Shown here: positions 7,976 through 16,153 of the stretch, piece after piece | Layout: every line of letters begins with the position of its first letter | Numbering within the stretch: position 1 is the first letter of the stretch | Origin: Burkholderia sp. FERM BP-3421 | GTDB lineage: Bacteria > Pseudomonadota > Gammaproteobacteria > Burkholderiales > Burkholderiaceae | Length of the DNA: 64,000 nucleotides | Assembly (NCBI RefSeq): GCF_028657905.1 | Contig: NZ_CP117782.1 | Span: forward strand, 868,001 to 932,000 | Direction: 5' to 3' | Notes under the pieces: model-generated | What the model saw: the letters and a program-made list of their open reading frames with translations, nothing else | The model's database searches: none | Told to the model about the DNA's origin: nothing | Program-made: the position numbers and the translations under genes

Positions 7976-9133
7976 TCAGGTGCGGCCGTACTTCAGGCGG
8001 GTCAGCTGTTCCGCCGCGTCGGCGAGCAGGCGGGCCGCGTCGCGGATCGCGACGTCGAGCGTGATCGGGCCCGGCGCGGGCGAGAAGCAGCCGTCGAAAT
8101 GCGCGCCGAGCGCCGCGAGCGCGGCGGCGTCGACCGCGCCCGACAACAGCGTGGCCGGCACGCCCGCTGCGCGCGCGCGCCGGCAGGCGACGAACGGCGC
8201 CTTGCCGTGCAGCGTCTGCGCGTCGGAGCGGCCTTCGCCGGTGATCAACCAGTGCGCGCCCGCGAGTGCGTCGTCGAGGCCGATCTGCCGCGCGACCACC
8301 TCGGCGCCCGCTTCGAAGCGCGCGCCGAGCATGTGCAGCGCGAAGCCGAGCCCGCCCGCCGCACCGGCGCCGGACAGGTCGCGCGCGCGGCCGGCGGGCG
8401 TGCCGGGGCGGCGCGGCAGCGCGGCCTCGAGCAGCTCGGCGAAGTGCCCGAGCGCGGCGTCGAGCGGTTCGACCTGGGCGGGCGTCACGCCCTTCTGCGG
8501 ACCGAACACCGCGGTTGCGCCGTGCGCGCCGGTGAGCGGGTTGTCGACATCCGACATGCCGATGAAGGTCGCCTGCGCGAGCCGCGGATCGAGGCCCGCC
8601 ACGTCGAGGCGGGCGATGCGCGCGAGCGTGGCGGGCGTCGGTTCGAGCGCGCGGCCGTCGGCGTCGAACGCGCGCAGGCCGAGCCCGGCGAGCAGGCCCG
8701 CGCCGGCGTCGTTGGTGCTGCTGCCGCCGAGCGCGACGTAGAAGGTGCGCACGCCGTCGTCGAGCAGCGCGCGGATCGCGTCGCCGAGGCCGCGCGTGCT
8801 GCGCGCCTCGACCGGCGCGGCCATCCCGGCCGGGTCCGTGATGCCGACCACCTCGGCCGTTTCGACGAGCGCCGTATCCGGGGCGAGCCGGCCGACCGCC
8901 GCGTCGCGCGGCGCGAGCGCGGCGCCCGCCACGCGCAGCGTGCGTCGCGCGCCGCCGTGCGCGAGCATCGCATCGAGGGTGCCCTCGCCGCCGTCCGCCA
9001 TCGGCCGGCAGCGCAGCTCGGCGTCCGGCTGCGCGCGGCGCACCCCGGCGCCGATCGCGTCGGCCACCTGCGCGGCGGAAAGCGAGCCTTTGAAGGAATC
9101 GGGCGCGATGACGACAACGGGCGGATGCGGCAT
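7976..9133 (-). CDS. Glycerate kinase
   Basis: A 385-residue kinase of the GarK/GlxK (glycerate kinase type 1) family, which phosphorylates glycerate with ATP to feed glycolysis from glyoxylate, tartronate or serine breakdown. The start motif VVVIAPDSFKGSLSAAQVAD, the DGGEGTLDA block, and the GLGGSSTND-type loop (here VALGGSSTNDAGAG) are diagnostic. The start at 9133 is preferred because GGAG lies six bases upstream; an alternative ATG at 9148 has no ribosome site. It is monocistronic in this window, with no glyoxylate carboligase or tartronate semialdehyde reductase beside it. Confidence 0.9.
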   Translation of the reverse strand: MPHPPVVVIAPDSFKGSLSAAQVADAIGAGVRRAQPDAELRCRPMADGGEGTLDAMLAHGGARRTLRVAGAALAPRDAAVGRLAPDTALVETAEVVGITDPAGMAAPVEARSTRGLGDAIRALLDDGVRTFYVALGGSSTNDAGAGLLAGLGLRAFDADGRALEPTPATLARIARLDVAGLDPRLAQATFIGMSDVDNPLTGAHGATAVFGPQKGVTPAQVEPLDAALGHFAELLEAALPRRPGTPAGRARDLSGAGAAGGLGFALHMLGARFEAGAEVVARQIGLDDALAGAHWLITGEGRSDAQTLHGKAPFVACRRARAAGVPATLLSGAVDAAALAALGAHFDGCFSPAPGPITLDVAIRDAARLLADAAEQLTRLKYGRT

Positions 9134-9501
9134 GGTGTCTCCGGACATGGAACGTCGATTGGTGTGAGGAATTCGGCGGCGCGCGGCGCCGCGTCGGATC
9201 GAAGCTTAGCAGGGCGGCCGGGTGGCCCGGATACGGGGCGGCGCATGACCGGCATCGCGCGGGGTGCGGGCGTGCCGTCGACGGTCGCGGGGCGAGCGGG
9301 GATGGAATCTCGCGGTGCGGGGAAAATAGTTTGCTAGAATAGTCGATTCTTCCGGCCAAAGCCGTGCTTGGAAGCCGCCCGCGCTGCGCACGCTCGTCGT
9401 TTGCGCGCGGGGCGCGCAACGGCGGCGCGGGCACATCCGCCGCCGCGCGGGTACGGCAAGGAAAACCGATTCGCTCGAATAATTTTAGGACGATTGAAGC
9501 C
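9134..9501 (+). promoter_or_regulatory. Trigger factor promoter and long structured leader
   Basis: A 368-bp gap between the leftward glycerate kinase and tig. An extended -10 element, TGC TAGAAT (TAGAAT at 9335-9340), is the best promoter; no good -35 is needed for this class. Transcription from it would give a leader of about 155 nt. That leader contains a strong hairpin (TTGCGCGCGGGGCGCGCAA, about 9403-9421) and further GC-rich inverted repeats before an AT-rich unstructured part ahead of the ATG. Confidence 0.45.
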
Positions 9502-10851
9502 ATGGCTAACGTTGTTGAAAACCTCGGCAAGCTCGAACGCCGCGTCACGATCTCGCTGCAGAAGGCAGTCGTGCAGAAGGAAATCGACGCCCGTATTCAG
9601 AAACTCGCGAAGAACGTGCGCATGCCGGGCTTCCGCCCGGGCAAGGTGCCGCTCAAGATGGTCGCGCAGCAGTATTCGGGCCAGGTCGAAGCGGAAGTGC
9701 TGAGCGACAAGATCGGGCAGGAATTCTTCGACATCAGCCGCGCGGAAAACCTGCGCGTTGCCGGCCAGCCGAGCTTCGCGCCGAAGCAGGAAGCCTTGTC
9801 GGAAGAAGCGTACGCGTTCGACGCGACCTTCGAGGTCTACCCGGAAGTGAAGATCGGCGATCTGGCCGTGGCCGAGGTCGAGCGTTCGACCACGACCATC
9901 GGCGACGCCGAGATCGACCGCACCCTCGACATCCTGCGCAAGCAGCGCGTGCATTTCCACGCGCGCGGCGAAGGCGGCGAGCACGGTGACGGCGGCGCGG
10001 AAACGGCCGCGCAGAACGGCGACCGTGTGACGGTCGACTTCGTCGGCAAGATCGACGACGTCGCATTCCAGGGCGGTACCGCGGAAGACTTCCCGTTCGT
10101 GCTCGGCGAAGGCCGCATGCTGCCCGAATTCGAGAAGGCGGCGCTGGGCCTGAAGGTCGGCGAGTCGCGCGAATTCGACCTGACGTTCCCGGCCGACTAT
10201 CACGGCAAGGACGTCGCGGGCAAGACCGCGAAGTTCACGGTCACGATGAAGAAGGTCGAGTGGGCGCACCTGCCGGAGATCGACGCGGCATTCGCGAAGT
10301 CGCTCGGCATCGAAGACGGCGATCTGACGAAGATGCGCGGCGAGATCAAGGAAAACCTGGAGCGTGAGGCGAAGCGTCGCACCCAGGCGATCGTGAAGAA
10401 TCAGGTGATGGACGCGCTGCTGAAGATTTCGGAGCTGGACGTGCCGAAGGCGCTGGTCGAGCAGGACCAGGAGCGTCTCGTCGAGATGGCGCGCCAGGAT
10501 CTCGCGCAGCGCGGCGTGCCGAATGCGGCGCAGGCGCCGATCCCGGCCGAGATGTTCACCGAGCAGGCCGAGCGCCGCGTGAAGCTGGGCCTCGTGCTGG
10601 CCGAACTGGTGAAGTCGAACGGCCTCGAGGCGAAGCCGGAACAGATCCGCGCGGAAGTGGACGAGTTCGCGAAGAGCTACGAAGACCCGAAGGAAGTGGT
10701 CCGCTGGTATTATTCGAACCAGCAGCGCCTCGCCGAGATGGAAGCGTTCGTCGTTGAAAGCAACGTCGTCGACTTCGTGCTGGGCAAGGCGAAGGTGACG
10801 GACAAGGAAGTGAGCTTCGAAGCACTGGCGAGCGCGACGGCGCAAGCTTAA
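9502..10851 (+). CDS. tig: Trigger factor, ribosome-associated chaperone and prolyl isomerase
   Basis: A 449-residue ribosome-bound chaperone that meets nascent chains at the exit tunnel. The N-terminal ribosome-binding domain has the signature MPGFRPGKVPLKMV (about 46-59). A central FKBP-type isomerase domain spans roughly 165-245 (NGDRVTVDFVGKIDDVAFQG and FPFVLGEGRMLPEFEKA). The C-terminal arms end in ALASATAQA. Length is normal for betaproteobacteria. It is followed by a terminator-like hairpin and then clpP, the conserved tig-clpP-clpX-lon order. Confidence 0.98.
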   Translation: MANVVENLGKLERRVTISLQKAVVQKEIDARIQKLAKNVRMPGFRPGKVPLKMVAQQYSGQVEAEVLSDKIGQEFFDISRAENLRVAGQPSFAPKQEALSEEAYAFDATFEVYPEVKIGDLAVAEVERSTTTIGDAEIDRTLDILRKQRVHFHARGEGGEHGDGGAETAAQNGDRVTVDFVGKIDDVAFQGGTAEDFPFVLGEGRMLPEFEKAALGLKVGESREFDLTFPADYHGKDVAGKTAKFTVTMKKVEWAHLPEIDAAFAKSLGIEDGDLTKMRGEIKENLEREAKRRTQAIVKNQVMDALLKISELDVPKALVEQDQERLVEMARQDLAQRGVPNAAQAPIPAEMFTEQAERRVKLGLVLAELVKSNGLEAKPEQIRAEVDEFAKSYEDPKEVVRWYYSNQQRLAEMEAFVVESNVVDFVLGKAKVTDKEVSFEALASATAQA

Positions 10852-10863
10852 GCGTTGCTCCAG

Positions 10864-10904
10864 CGGCGTGCTGGCTGTCCGAGCGACGGCCCGCACGCCG
10901 TTTT
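10864..10904 (+). terminator. Terminator-like hairpin after tig
   Basis: An 8-bp perfect stem, CGGCGTGC (10864-10871) with GCACGCCG (10893-10900), closes a 21-nt loop and is followed by TTTT. It begins 13 bp after the tig stop and probably attenuates read-through into clpP rather than ending it fully. Confidence 0.6.
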
Positions 10905-10987
10905 CGCATTCTGTGCGACTGCCGGTAACATGGTGGTCGCGGTTTGCTTCCGCTCCGTTCAATACTCACTCGGACAAGGCTCATTGA

Positions 10988-11641
10988 ATGATCAATCGCG
11001 CTCAATTGCTGGATACGTTGGCTTCGCACGCTCCGCGGGATTTCGAGACCCAGGCGCTGGGTCTGGTGCCGATCGTCGTCGAGACGAGCGGCCGCGGCGA
11101 GCGTTCGTATGACATCTATTCGCGCCTCCTGAAAGAGCGCATCGTGTTCATGGTCGGCGAAGTGAACGACCAGACCGCGAACCTCGTGGTCGCGCAGTTG
11201 CTGTTCCTCGAGAGCGAGAATCCCGACAAGGACATCAGCCTCTACATCAACAGCCCGGGCGGCTCGGTGTCGGCCGGTCTCGCGATCTACGACACGATGC
11301 AGTTCGTGAAGCCCGACGTGTCGACGCTGTGCATGGGCCTCGCGGCCAGCATGGGTGCGTTCCTGCTCGCGGCGGGCGCACGGGGCAAGCGCTTCGCGCT
11401 GCCGAACGCGCGCGTGATGATCCACCAGCCGCTCGGCGGCGCGCGCGGCCAGGCGTCGGACATCGAGATCCAGGCGCGCGAGATCCTCTACTTGAAGGAG
11501 CGCCTGAACGCGCTGCTCGCCGAACACACGGGGCAGGACGTCGAGCGCATCGCGCGCGACACCGATCGTGATAATTTCATGTCCAGCGATGATGCGAAGG
11601 CATACGGGCTGATCGACCACGTGTCGGCCAAGCGTCCCTGA
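10988..11641 (+). CDS. clpP: ATP-dependent Clp protease proteolytic subunit
   Basis: A 217-residue serine protease that forms the tetradecameric degradation chamber of ClpXP. The catalytic Ser is in GLAASMGAFLLAAG, the His in ARVMIHQPLGG, and the Asp follows in the DRDNFMSSDDAKAYGLID region. The substrate-channel signature SLYINSPGGSVSAGLAIYDT is intact. Length and start are typical for the family. It is followed after 152 bp by clpX, its unfoldase partner. Confidence 0.98.
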   Translation: MINRAQLLDTLASHAPRDFETQALGLVPIVVETSGRGERSYDIYSRLLKERIVFMVGEVNDQTANLVVAQLLFLESENPDKDISLYINSPGGSVSAGLAIYDTMQFVKPDVSTLCMGLAASMGAFLLAAGARGKRFALPNARVMIHQPLGGARGQASDIEIQAREILYLKERLNALLAEHTGQDVERIARDTDRDNFMSSDDAKAYGLIDHVSAKRP

Positions 11642-11793
11642 TCTAGTGGGGTGCCGCCCCAAAACGGCGGCCGTCCCCGACGCCCCGAGCATCGGCGGCA
11701 AGCACATCCAGCCGGCCCCCGCGCACCCCGGATCGTGGTGTCGGGGGCAAACGGCGTATCATGTAACTCACGCGTCCGGAGGCTCATACATCC

Positions 11794-13065
11794 ATGGCGG
11801 ACAAGAAAGGTTCTAACAGCGAGAAGCTGTTGTATTGCTCGTTCTGCGGGAAAAGCCAGCATGAGGTGAAGAAACTCATCGCGGGCCCGTCGGTGTTCAT
11901 CTGCGATGAATGCATCGACCTGTGCAACGAAATCATTCGCGACGAAGCAGCCGCGGCGGGCGTCGAAGCCAGCCTGTCGAAATCGGATCTGCCGAGCCCG
12001 CAGGAAATTCGCGACATCCTCGATCAATACGTGATCGGGCAGGAGCGCGCGAAGAAGATTCTCGCCGTCGCGGTCTACAACCACTACAAGCGCCTCAAGC
12101 ATCTCGACAAGAAGGACGACATCGAGCTGTCGAAGAGCAACATCCTGCTGATCGGCCCGACGGGTTCCGGCAAGACGCTGCTCGCGCAGACCCTCGCGCG
12201 CCTGCTGAACGTGCCGTTCGTGATCGCCGACGCGACCACGCTGACGGAAGCCGGCTATGTCGGCGAGGATGTCGAGAACATCATTCAGAAGTTGCTGCAG
12301 AACTGCAACTACGAAGTCGACAAGGCGCAGCGCGGCATCGTCTACATCGACGAGATCGACAAGATCAGCCGCAAGTCGGACAACCCGTCGATCACCCGCG
12401 ACGTGTCGGGCGAGGGCGTGCAGCAGGCGCTGCTCAAGCTCGTCGAGGGCACGATGGCGTCGGTGCCGCCGCAGGGCGGCCGCAAGCACCCGAACCAGGA
12501 TTTCATCCAGGTCGACACGACCAACATCCTGTTCATCTGCGGCGGCGCGTTCGACGGCCTGGAGAAGGTCATCACCGATCGCACCGAGAAGACCGGCATC
12601 GGTTTCGGCGCGACCGTGAAGAGCAAGCAGGAGCGTGACGCGGGCGAGGTGCTGCGCGAGGTCGAGCCGGAGGATCTGATCAAATTCGGGTTGATCCCCG
12701 AACTGATCGGTCGTCTGCCGGTGGTCGCGACGCTCGGCAAGCTCGACGAGGCCGCCCTGGTGAAAATCCTGATCGAGCCGAAGAATGCGCTCGTCAAGCA
12801 GTACCACAAGCTGTTCGCGATGGAACGGGTCGAACTCGAAATCCGTCCGGGCGCGCTGCAGGCCGTCGCCCGCAAGGCGATCCGCCGCAAGACCGGCGCG
12901 CGCGGCCTGCGCTCGATCATCGAACAGGCGCTGCTCGACGTGATGTACGAATTGCCGACGATGAAAGGGGTCAGCAAAGTCATCATCGACGACAATGTCA
13001 TCGACGGCGATGGTAAACCGTTATTGATCTATGAGGACGCGCCCAAGGTGGCGGGTTCGAATTGA
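11794..13065 (+). CDS. clpX: ATP-dependent Clp protease ATP-binding subunit ClpX
   Basis: A 423-residue AAA+ unfoldase that recognises substrates and feeds them to ClpP. The N-terminal zinc-binding domain has four Cys in the CSFCGK and FICDECIDLC pairs. The AAA+ core carries Walker A GPTGSGKTLLAQ, Walker B IVYIDEIDKI, sensor-2 GARGLRS and the pore-loop GYVGEDVE. A ClpP-docking IGF-type loop is present as TGIGFGA. Complete and of normal length. A hairpin terminator follows 22 bp after the stop. Confidence 0.99.
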   Translation: MADKKGSNSEKLLYCSFCGKSQHEVKKLIAGPSVFICDECIDLCNEIIRDEAAAAGVEASLSKSDLPSPQEIRDILDQYVIGQERAKKILAVAVYNHYKRLKHLDKKDDIELSKSNILLIGPTGSGKTLLAQTLARLLNVPFVIADATTLTEAGYVGEDVENIIQKLLQNCNYEVDKAQRGIVYIDEIDKISRKSDNPSITRDVSGEGVQQALLKLVEGTMASVPPQGGRKHPNQDFIQVDTTNILFICGGAFDGLEKVITDRTEKTGIGFGATVKSKQERDAGEVLREVEPEDLIKFGLIPELIGRLPVVATLGKLDEAALVKILIEPKNALVKQYHKLFAMERVELEIRPGALQAVARKAIRRKTGARGLRSIIEQALLDVMYELPTMKGVSKVIIDDNVIDGDGKPLLIYEDAPKVAGSN

Positions 13066-13087
13066 TCGGCTTTAAGGTGTGGTAAGC

Positions 13088-13124
13088 AAAAAAGCCGTTC
13101 ATGGCGTCGTGAGCGGCTTTTTTT
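13088..13124 (+). terminator. Intrinsic terminator after clpX
   Basis: Stem GCCGTTCA (13094-13101) pairs with TGAGCGGC (13110-13117) with one G-U pair and an 8-nt loop. Six A precede the stem and seven T follow it, so it fits a strong + strand terminator and could also work in reverse. Confidence 0.85.
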
Positions 13125-13164
13125 CGTTTATCTTTGTGGGTAACTCTGACTCGAACCGCCACGG

Positions 13165-13190
13165 TTGAATTTTTACCGAATATTTCCCAC
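13165..13190 (+). promoter_or_regulatory. Putative sigma-32 (heat-shock) promoter of lon
   Basis: GTTGAAT with its core TTGAAT at 13165-13170, then 14 bp, then TCCCAC at 13185-13190. This resembles the heat-shock sigma factor pattern (CTTGAA, 13-15 bp, CCCCAT). No sigma-70 -10 box stands at the right distance from the TTGAAT. It is about 73 bp before the lon start. Lon is heat-inducible in many proteobacteria, which agrees, but the match is partial. Confidence 0.5.
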
Positions 13191-13262
13191 GCGCTGAAGG
13201 CTTGCAATCTGCTGTGCCGGCCTCAATTACCGAACAATTGATTCCACTCATGGGGAAATGAA

Positions 13263-15683
13263 ATGTCAGGCACCCAACTTCTTCCGCCGGAACGCATCAC
13301 GCTCCCGCTGCTGCCGCTGCGGGATGTCGTCGTTTTCCCGCATATGGTGATCCCGCTCTTCGTGGGTCGACCGAAATCGATCAAGGCCCTCGAAGTCGCG
13401 ATGGAAGGCGGCAAGCACATCATGCTCGTCGCGCAGAAAACCGCGGCCAAGGATGAGCCGACCGAAAAAGACATGTACGAGGTTGGCTGCATCGCCAACA
13501 TCCTGCAGATGCTGAAGCTGCCCGACGGCACCGTGAAGGTGCTCGTCGAGGGCTTGCAGCGCGCGCAGGCGCTGTCGATCGAAGAGCAGGAGACGCAGTT
13601 CTCCTGCGAGGTGATGCCGCTCGAACCGGATCACGCGGACAGCGCGGAAACCGAGGCGCTGCGTCGCGCGATCGTGTCGCAGTTCGACCAGTACGTGAAG
13701 CTGAACAAGAAGATCCCGCCGGAGATCCTGACCTCGCTGTCGGGCATCGACGAGGCGGGCCGTCTTGCCGACACCATCGCCGCGCACCTGCCGCTCAAGC
13801 TCGACCAGAAGCAGCACATCCTCGAGATGTTCCCGGTGATCGAGCGCCTCGAGCACCTGCTCGCGCAGCTCGAAGCCGAGATCGACATCCTGCAGGTCGA
13901 GAAGCGCATCCGCGGGCGCGTGAAGCGCCAGATGGAGAAGAGCCAGCGCGAGTACTACCTGAACGAGCAGGTCAAGGCGATCCAGAAGGAACTGGGCGAG
14001 GGCGAGGAAGGCGCGGATCTCGAGGAGCTCGAGAAGCGCATCAACGCCGCGCGCATGCCGAAGGAAGCCAAGAAGAAGGCCGATGCGGAGCTGAAGAAGC
14101 TCAAGCTGATGTCGCCGATGTCGGCCGAGGCGACCGTCGTGCGCAACTACATCGACACGCTGATCGCGTTGCCGTGGCGCAAGAAGAGCAAGGTCAACAA
14201 CGACCTGTCGAACGCCGAGCGCGTGCTCGACGAGGATCACTACGGCCTCGAGAAGGTCAAGGAACGGATCCTCGAGTATCTCGCGGTCCAGCAGCGCGTC
14301 GACAAGGTGAAGGCGCCGATCCTGTGCCTCGTCGGGCCTCCGGGCGTCGGCAAGACCTCGCTCGGCCAGTCGATCGCCCGCGCGACGAACCGCAAGTTCG
14401 TCCGCATGGCGCTCGGCGGGGTGCGTGACGAGGCGGAGATCCGCGGTCACCGCCGGACCTACATCGGCTCGATGCCGGGCAAGATCCTGCAGAGCCTGTC
14501 GAAGGTCGCCGTGCGCAATCCGCTGTTCCTGCTCGACGAAGTCGACAAGATGGGCATGGATTTCCGCGGTGATCCGTCGTCGGCGCTGCTCGAGGTGCTC
14601 GATCCGGAGCAGAACCACACATTCGCCGACCACTACGTCGAGGTCGACTTCGACCTGTCGGACGTGATGTTCGTCGCGACCTCGAACTCGCTGAACATCC
14701 CGCCGCCGCTGCTCGACCGGATGGAAGTGATCCGCCTGTCCGGCTACACGGAAGACGAGAAGGTCAGCATCGCGCAGCGTTACCTGCTGCCGAAGCAGAA
14801 GAAGAACAACGGCCTGAAGGAAGGCGAGATCGAGGTCACCGAGCAGGCGATCCGCGACATCATCCGCTACTACACGCGTGAAGCGGGCGTGCGTTCGCTC
14901 GAGCGCGAAGTGTCGAAGATCTGCCGCAAGGTCGTGAAGATGCTGCTGCTCAAGAAGGCGACGGGCGCGATCAAGGTCGACGGCGAGAACCTCGACACCT
15001 TCCTCGGCGTGCGCAAGTACGACTTCGGTCTGGCCGCGAAGGAAAACCAGGTCGGCCAGGTCACCGGCCTCGCGTGGACGGAAGTCGGCGGCGATCTGCT
15101 GACGATCGAAGCGGCCGTGATGCCCGGCAAGGGCAACGTGATCCGCACCGGTTCGCTCGGCGACGTGATGAAGGAGTCGGTCGAGGCGGCGCGTTCGGTC
15201 GTGCGTTCGCGTTCGCGCCGGCTCGGCGTGAAGGACGAGGCATTCGAGAAGCAGGACATCCACATTCACGTGCCGGAAGGCGCGACGCCGAAGGACGGTC
15301 CGTCCGCCGGCATTGCGATGACGACCGCGCTGGTGTCCGTGCTGACGGGCATCCCGGTGCGCGCCGATGTCGCGATGACGGGCGAGATCACGCTGCGCGG
15401 CGAAGTGCTGCCGATCGGCGGGCTCAAGGAGAAGCTGCTGGCTGCGCATCGCGGCGGCATCAAGCTCGTGCTGATCCCGGAAGAGAACGTCAAGGATCTC
15501 GCCGAGATCCCCGACAACGTGAAGAACGCGATCGAGATCGTGCCGGTCCGCTGGATCGACAAGGTGCTCGAACTGGCGCTCGAGCGTTTGCCGGAGGCGC
15601 TGCCGGAAGAGGAGGCGAAAGCCGCCGCGCCGGTCGCGGATGCCGCCAAGGATGCGGGCGCGTCCGATTTCGTCAAGCACTGA
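13263..15683 (+). CDS. lon: ATP-dependent protease Lon
   Basis: An 806-residue LonA-type protease, cytoplasmic and hexameric, that degrades misfolded and regulatory proteins. The N-terminal substrate domain begins LPLLPLRDVVVFPHMVIPLF. The AAA+ module has Walker A GPPGVGKTS near residue 358 and Walker B FLLDEVDKMG. The protease domain carries the catalytic Ser681 in KDGPSAGIAM and the Lys of the dyad in GGLKEK (719-724). Complete, with a normal length and a short Ala-rich C-terminal tail. It has its own heat-shock-like promoter and a strong terminator. Confidence 0.99.
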   Translation: MSGTQLLPPERITLPLLPLRDVVVFPHMVIPLFVGRPKSIKALEVAMEGGKHIMLVAQKTAAKDEPTEKDMYEVGCIANILQMLKLPDGTVKVLVEGLQRAQALSIEEQETQFSCEVMPLEPDHADSAETEALRRAIVSQFDQYVKLNKKIPPEILTSLSGIDEAGRLADTIAAHLPLKLDQKQHILEMFPVIERLEHLLAQLEAEIDILQVEKRIRGRVKRQMEKSQREYYLNEQVKAIQKELGEGEEGADLEELEKRINAARMPKEAKKKADAELKKLKLMSPMSAEATVVRNYIDTLIALPWRKKSKVNNDLSNAERVLDEDHYGLEKVKERILEYLAVQQRVDKVKAPILCLVGPPGVGKTSLGQSIARATNRKFVRMALGGVRDEAEIRGHRRTYIGSMPGKILQSLSKVAVRNPLFLLDEVDKMGMDFRGDPSSALLEVLDPEQNHTFADHYVEVDFDLSDVMFVATSNSLNIPPPLLDRMEVIRLSGYTEDEKVSIAQRYLLPKQKKNNGLKEGEIEVTEQAIRDIIRYYTREAGVRSLEREVSKICRKVVKMLLLKKATGAIKVDGENLDTFLGVRKYDFGLAAKENQVGQVTGLAWTEVGGDLLTIEAAVMPGKGNVIRTGSLGDVMKESVEAARSVVRSRSRRLGVKDEAFEKQDIHIHVPEGATPKDGPSAGIAMTTALVSVLTGIPVRADVAMTGEITLRGEVLPIGGLKEKLLAAHRGGIKLVLIPEENVKDLAEIPDNVKNAIEIVPVRWIDKVLELALERLPEALPEEEAKAAAPVADAAKDAGASDFVKH

Positions 15684-15720
15684 GCATGAGCGGCGCGCCG
15701 TGCGGCGCGCGCTCCCGAAA

Positions 15721-15748
15721 CCCGCGGCGCGTGCGCCGCGGGTTTTTT
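15721..15748 (+). terminator. Intrinsic terminator after lon
   Basis: A 9-bp perfect GC stem, CCCGCGGCG (15721-15729) with CGCCGCGGG (15734-15742), loop CGTG, then six T. It separates lon from the tRNA pair. Confidence 0.9.
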
Positions 15749-15810
15749 ATGGGTGCTTGGGATCGGATCGCGCCTGGGCTATATTGCGTACGGAAGCGAT
15801 GCGAATGGGC

Positions 15811-15840
15811 TTGGCAAACAGGGCGCGGTTGCGCTATAGT
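15811..15840 (+). promoter_or_regulatory. Promoter of the tRNA-Val/tRNA-Asp unit
   Basis: -35 TTGGCA (15811-15816), an 18-bp spacer and -10 TATAGT (15835-15840), followed by a GC-rich discriminator (tgcgggctc). A GC-rich discriminator is typical of stable-RNA promoters under stringent control. The tRNA-Val 5' end lies about 55 bp downstream. Confidence 0.65.
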
Positions 15841-15894
15841 TGCGGGCTCGCTGCTTGAGGGTTGCAAGACTCCGGGCAGGCGGCAATGCGGAGC

Positions 15895-15970
15895 GGGTGC
15901 TTAGCTCAGTTGGTAGAGCGGCGCCCTTACAAGGCGTAGGTCGGGAGTTCGAGCCTCTCAGCACCCACCA
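15895..15970 (+). tRNA. tRNA-Val (anticodon TAC)
   Basis: A 76-nt tRNA including an encoded CCA. Acceptor arm GGGTGCT pairs with AGCACCC. The D arm has AGCTCAGTTGGTAGAGC. The anticodon stem GCGCC/GGCGT holds loop CTTACAA with TAC at 15928-15930, and the T arm has the GTTCGAG motif. It is followed by tRNA-Asp 21 bp later. Confidence 0.97.
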
Positions 15971-15991
15971 GTTCCGATTGCCCAAGACCAA

Positions 15992-16068
15992 GGAGCGGTA
16001 GTTCAGTCGGTTAGAATACCGGCCTGTCACGCCGGGGGTCGCGGGTTCGAGTCCCGTCCGCTCCGCCA
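15992..16068 (+). tRNA. tRNA-Asp (anticodon GTC)
   Basis: A 77-nt tRNA with encoded CCA. Acceptor arm GGAGCGG pairs with CCGCTCC, with discriminator G16065 as expected for Asp. The anticodon loop CTGTCAC carries GTC at 16026-16028, and the T loop has GGTTCGAGTCC. It is co-transcribed with tRNA-Val and ended by the hairpin at 16077. Confidence 0.97.
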
Positions 16069-16076
16069 TCATTCCG

Positions 16077-16103
16077 AAAGGCGAACTCCGGTTCGCCTTT
16101 TTT
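16077..16103 (+). terminator. Intrinsic terminator after the tRNA pair
   Basis: A 10-bp perfect stem, AAAGGCGAAC (16077-16086) with GTTCGCCTTT (16091-16100), tetraloop TCCG, continuing into T residues. It lies nine bases after the tRNA-Asp CCA. Confidence 0.9.
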
Positions 16104-16153
16104 CTTGCCCGCTGAGGTAATATCGGGCGTTTTGTCCTTCTCAATCGTCACGC

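Noticed and set aside
13266..15680. An 804-codon open frame antisense to lon
   Set aside because: It coincides end to end with lon, is Arg/Asp/His/Leu-rich and lacks any motif; a GC-rich shadow.
15895..16068. The tRNA pair as an attachment site of an integrated element
   Set aside because: No integrase, no partial tRNA copy and no change in base composition nearby; the flanking genes lon and ppiD are in their usual order.
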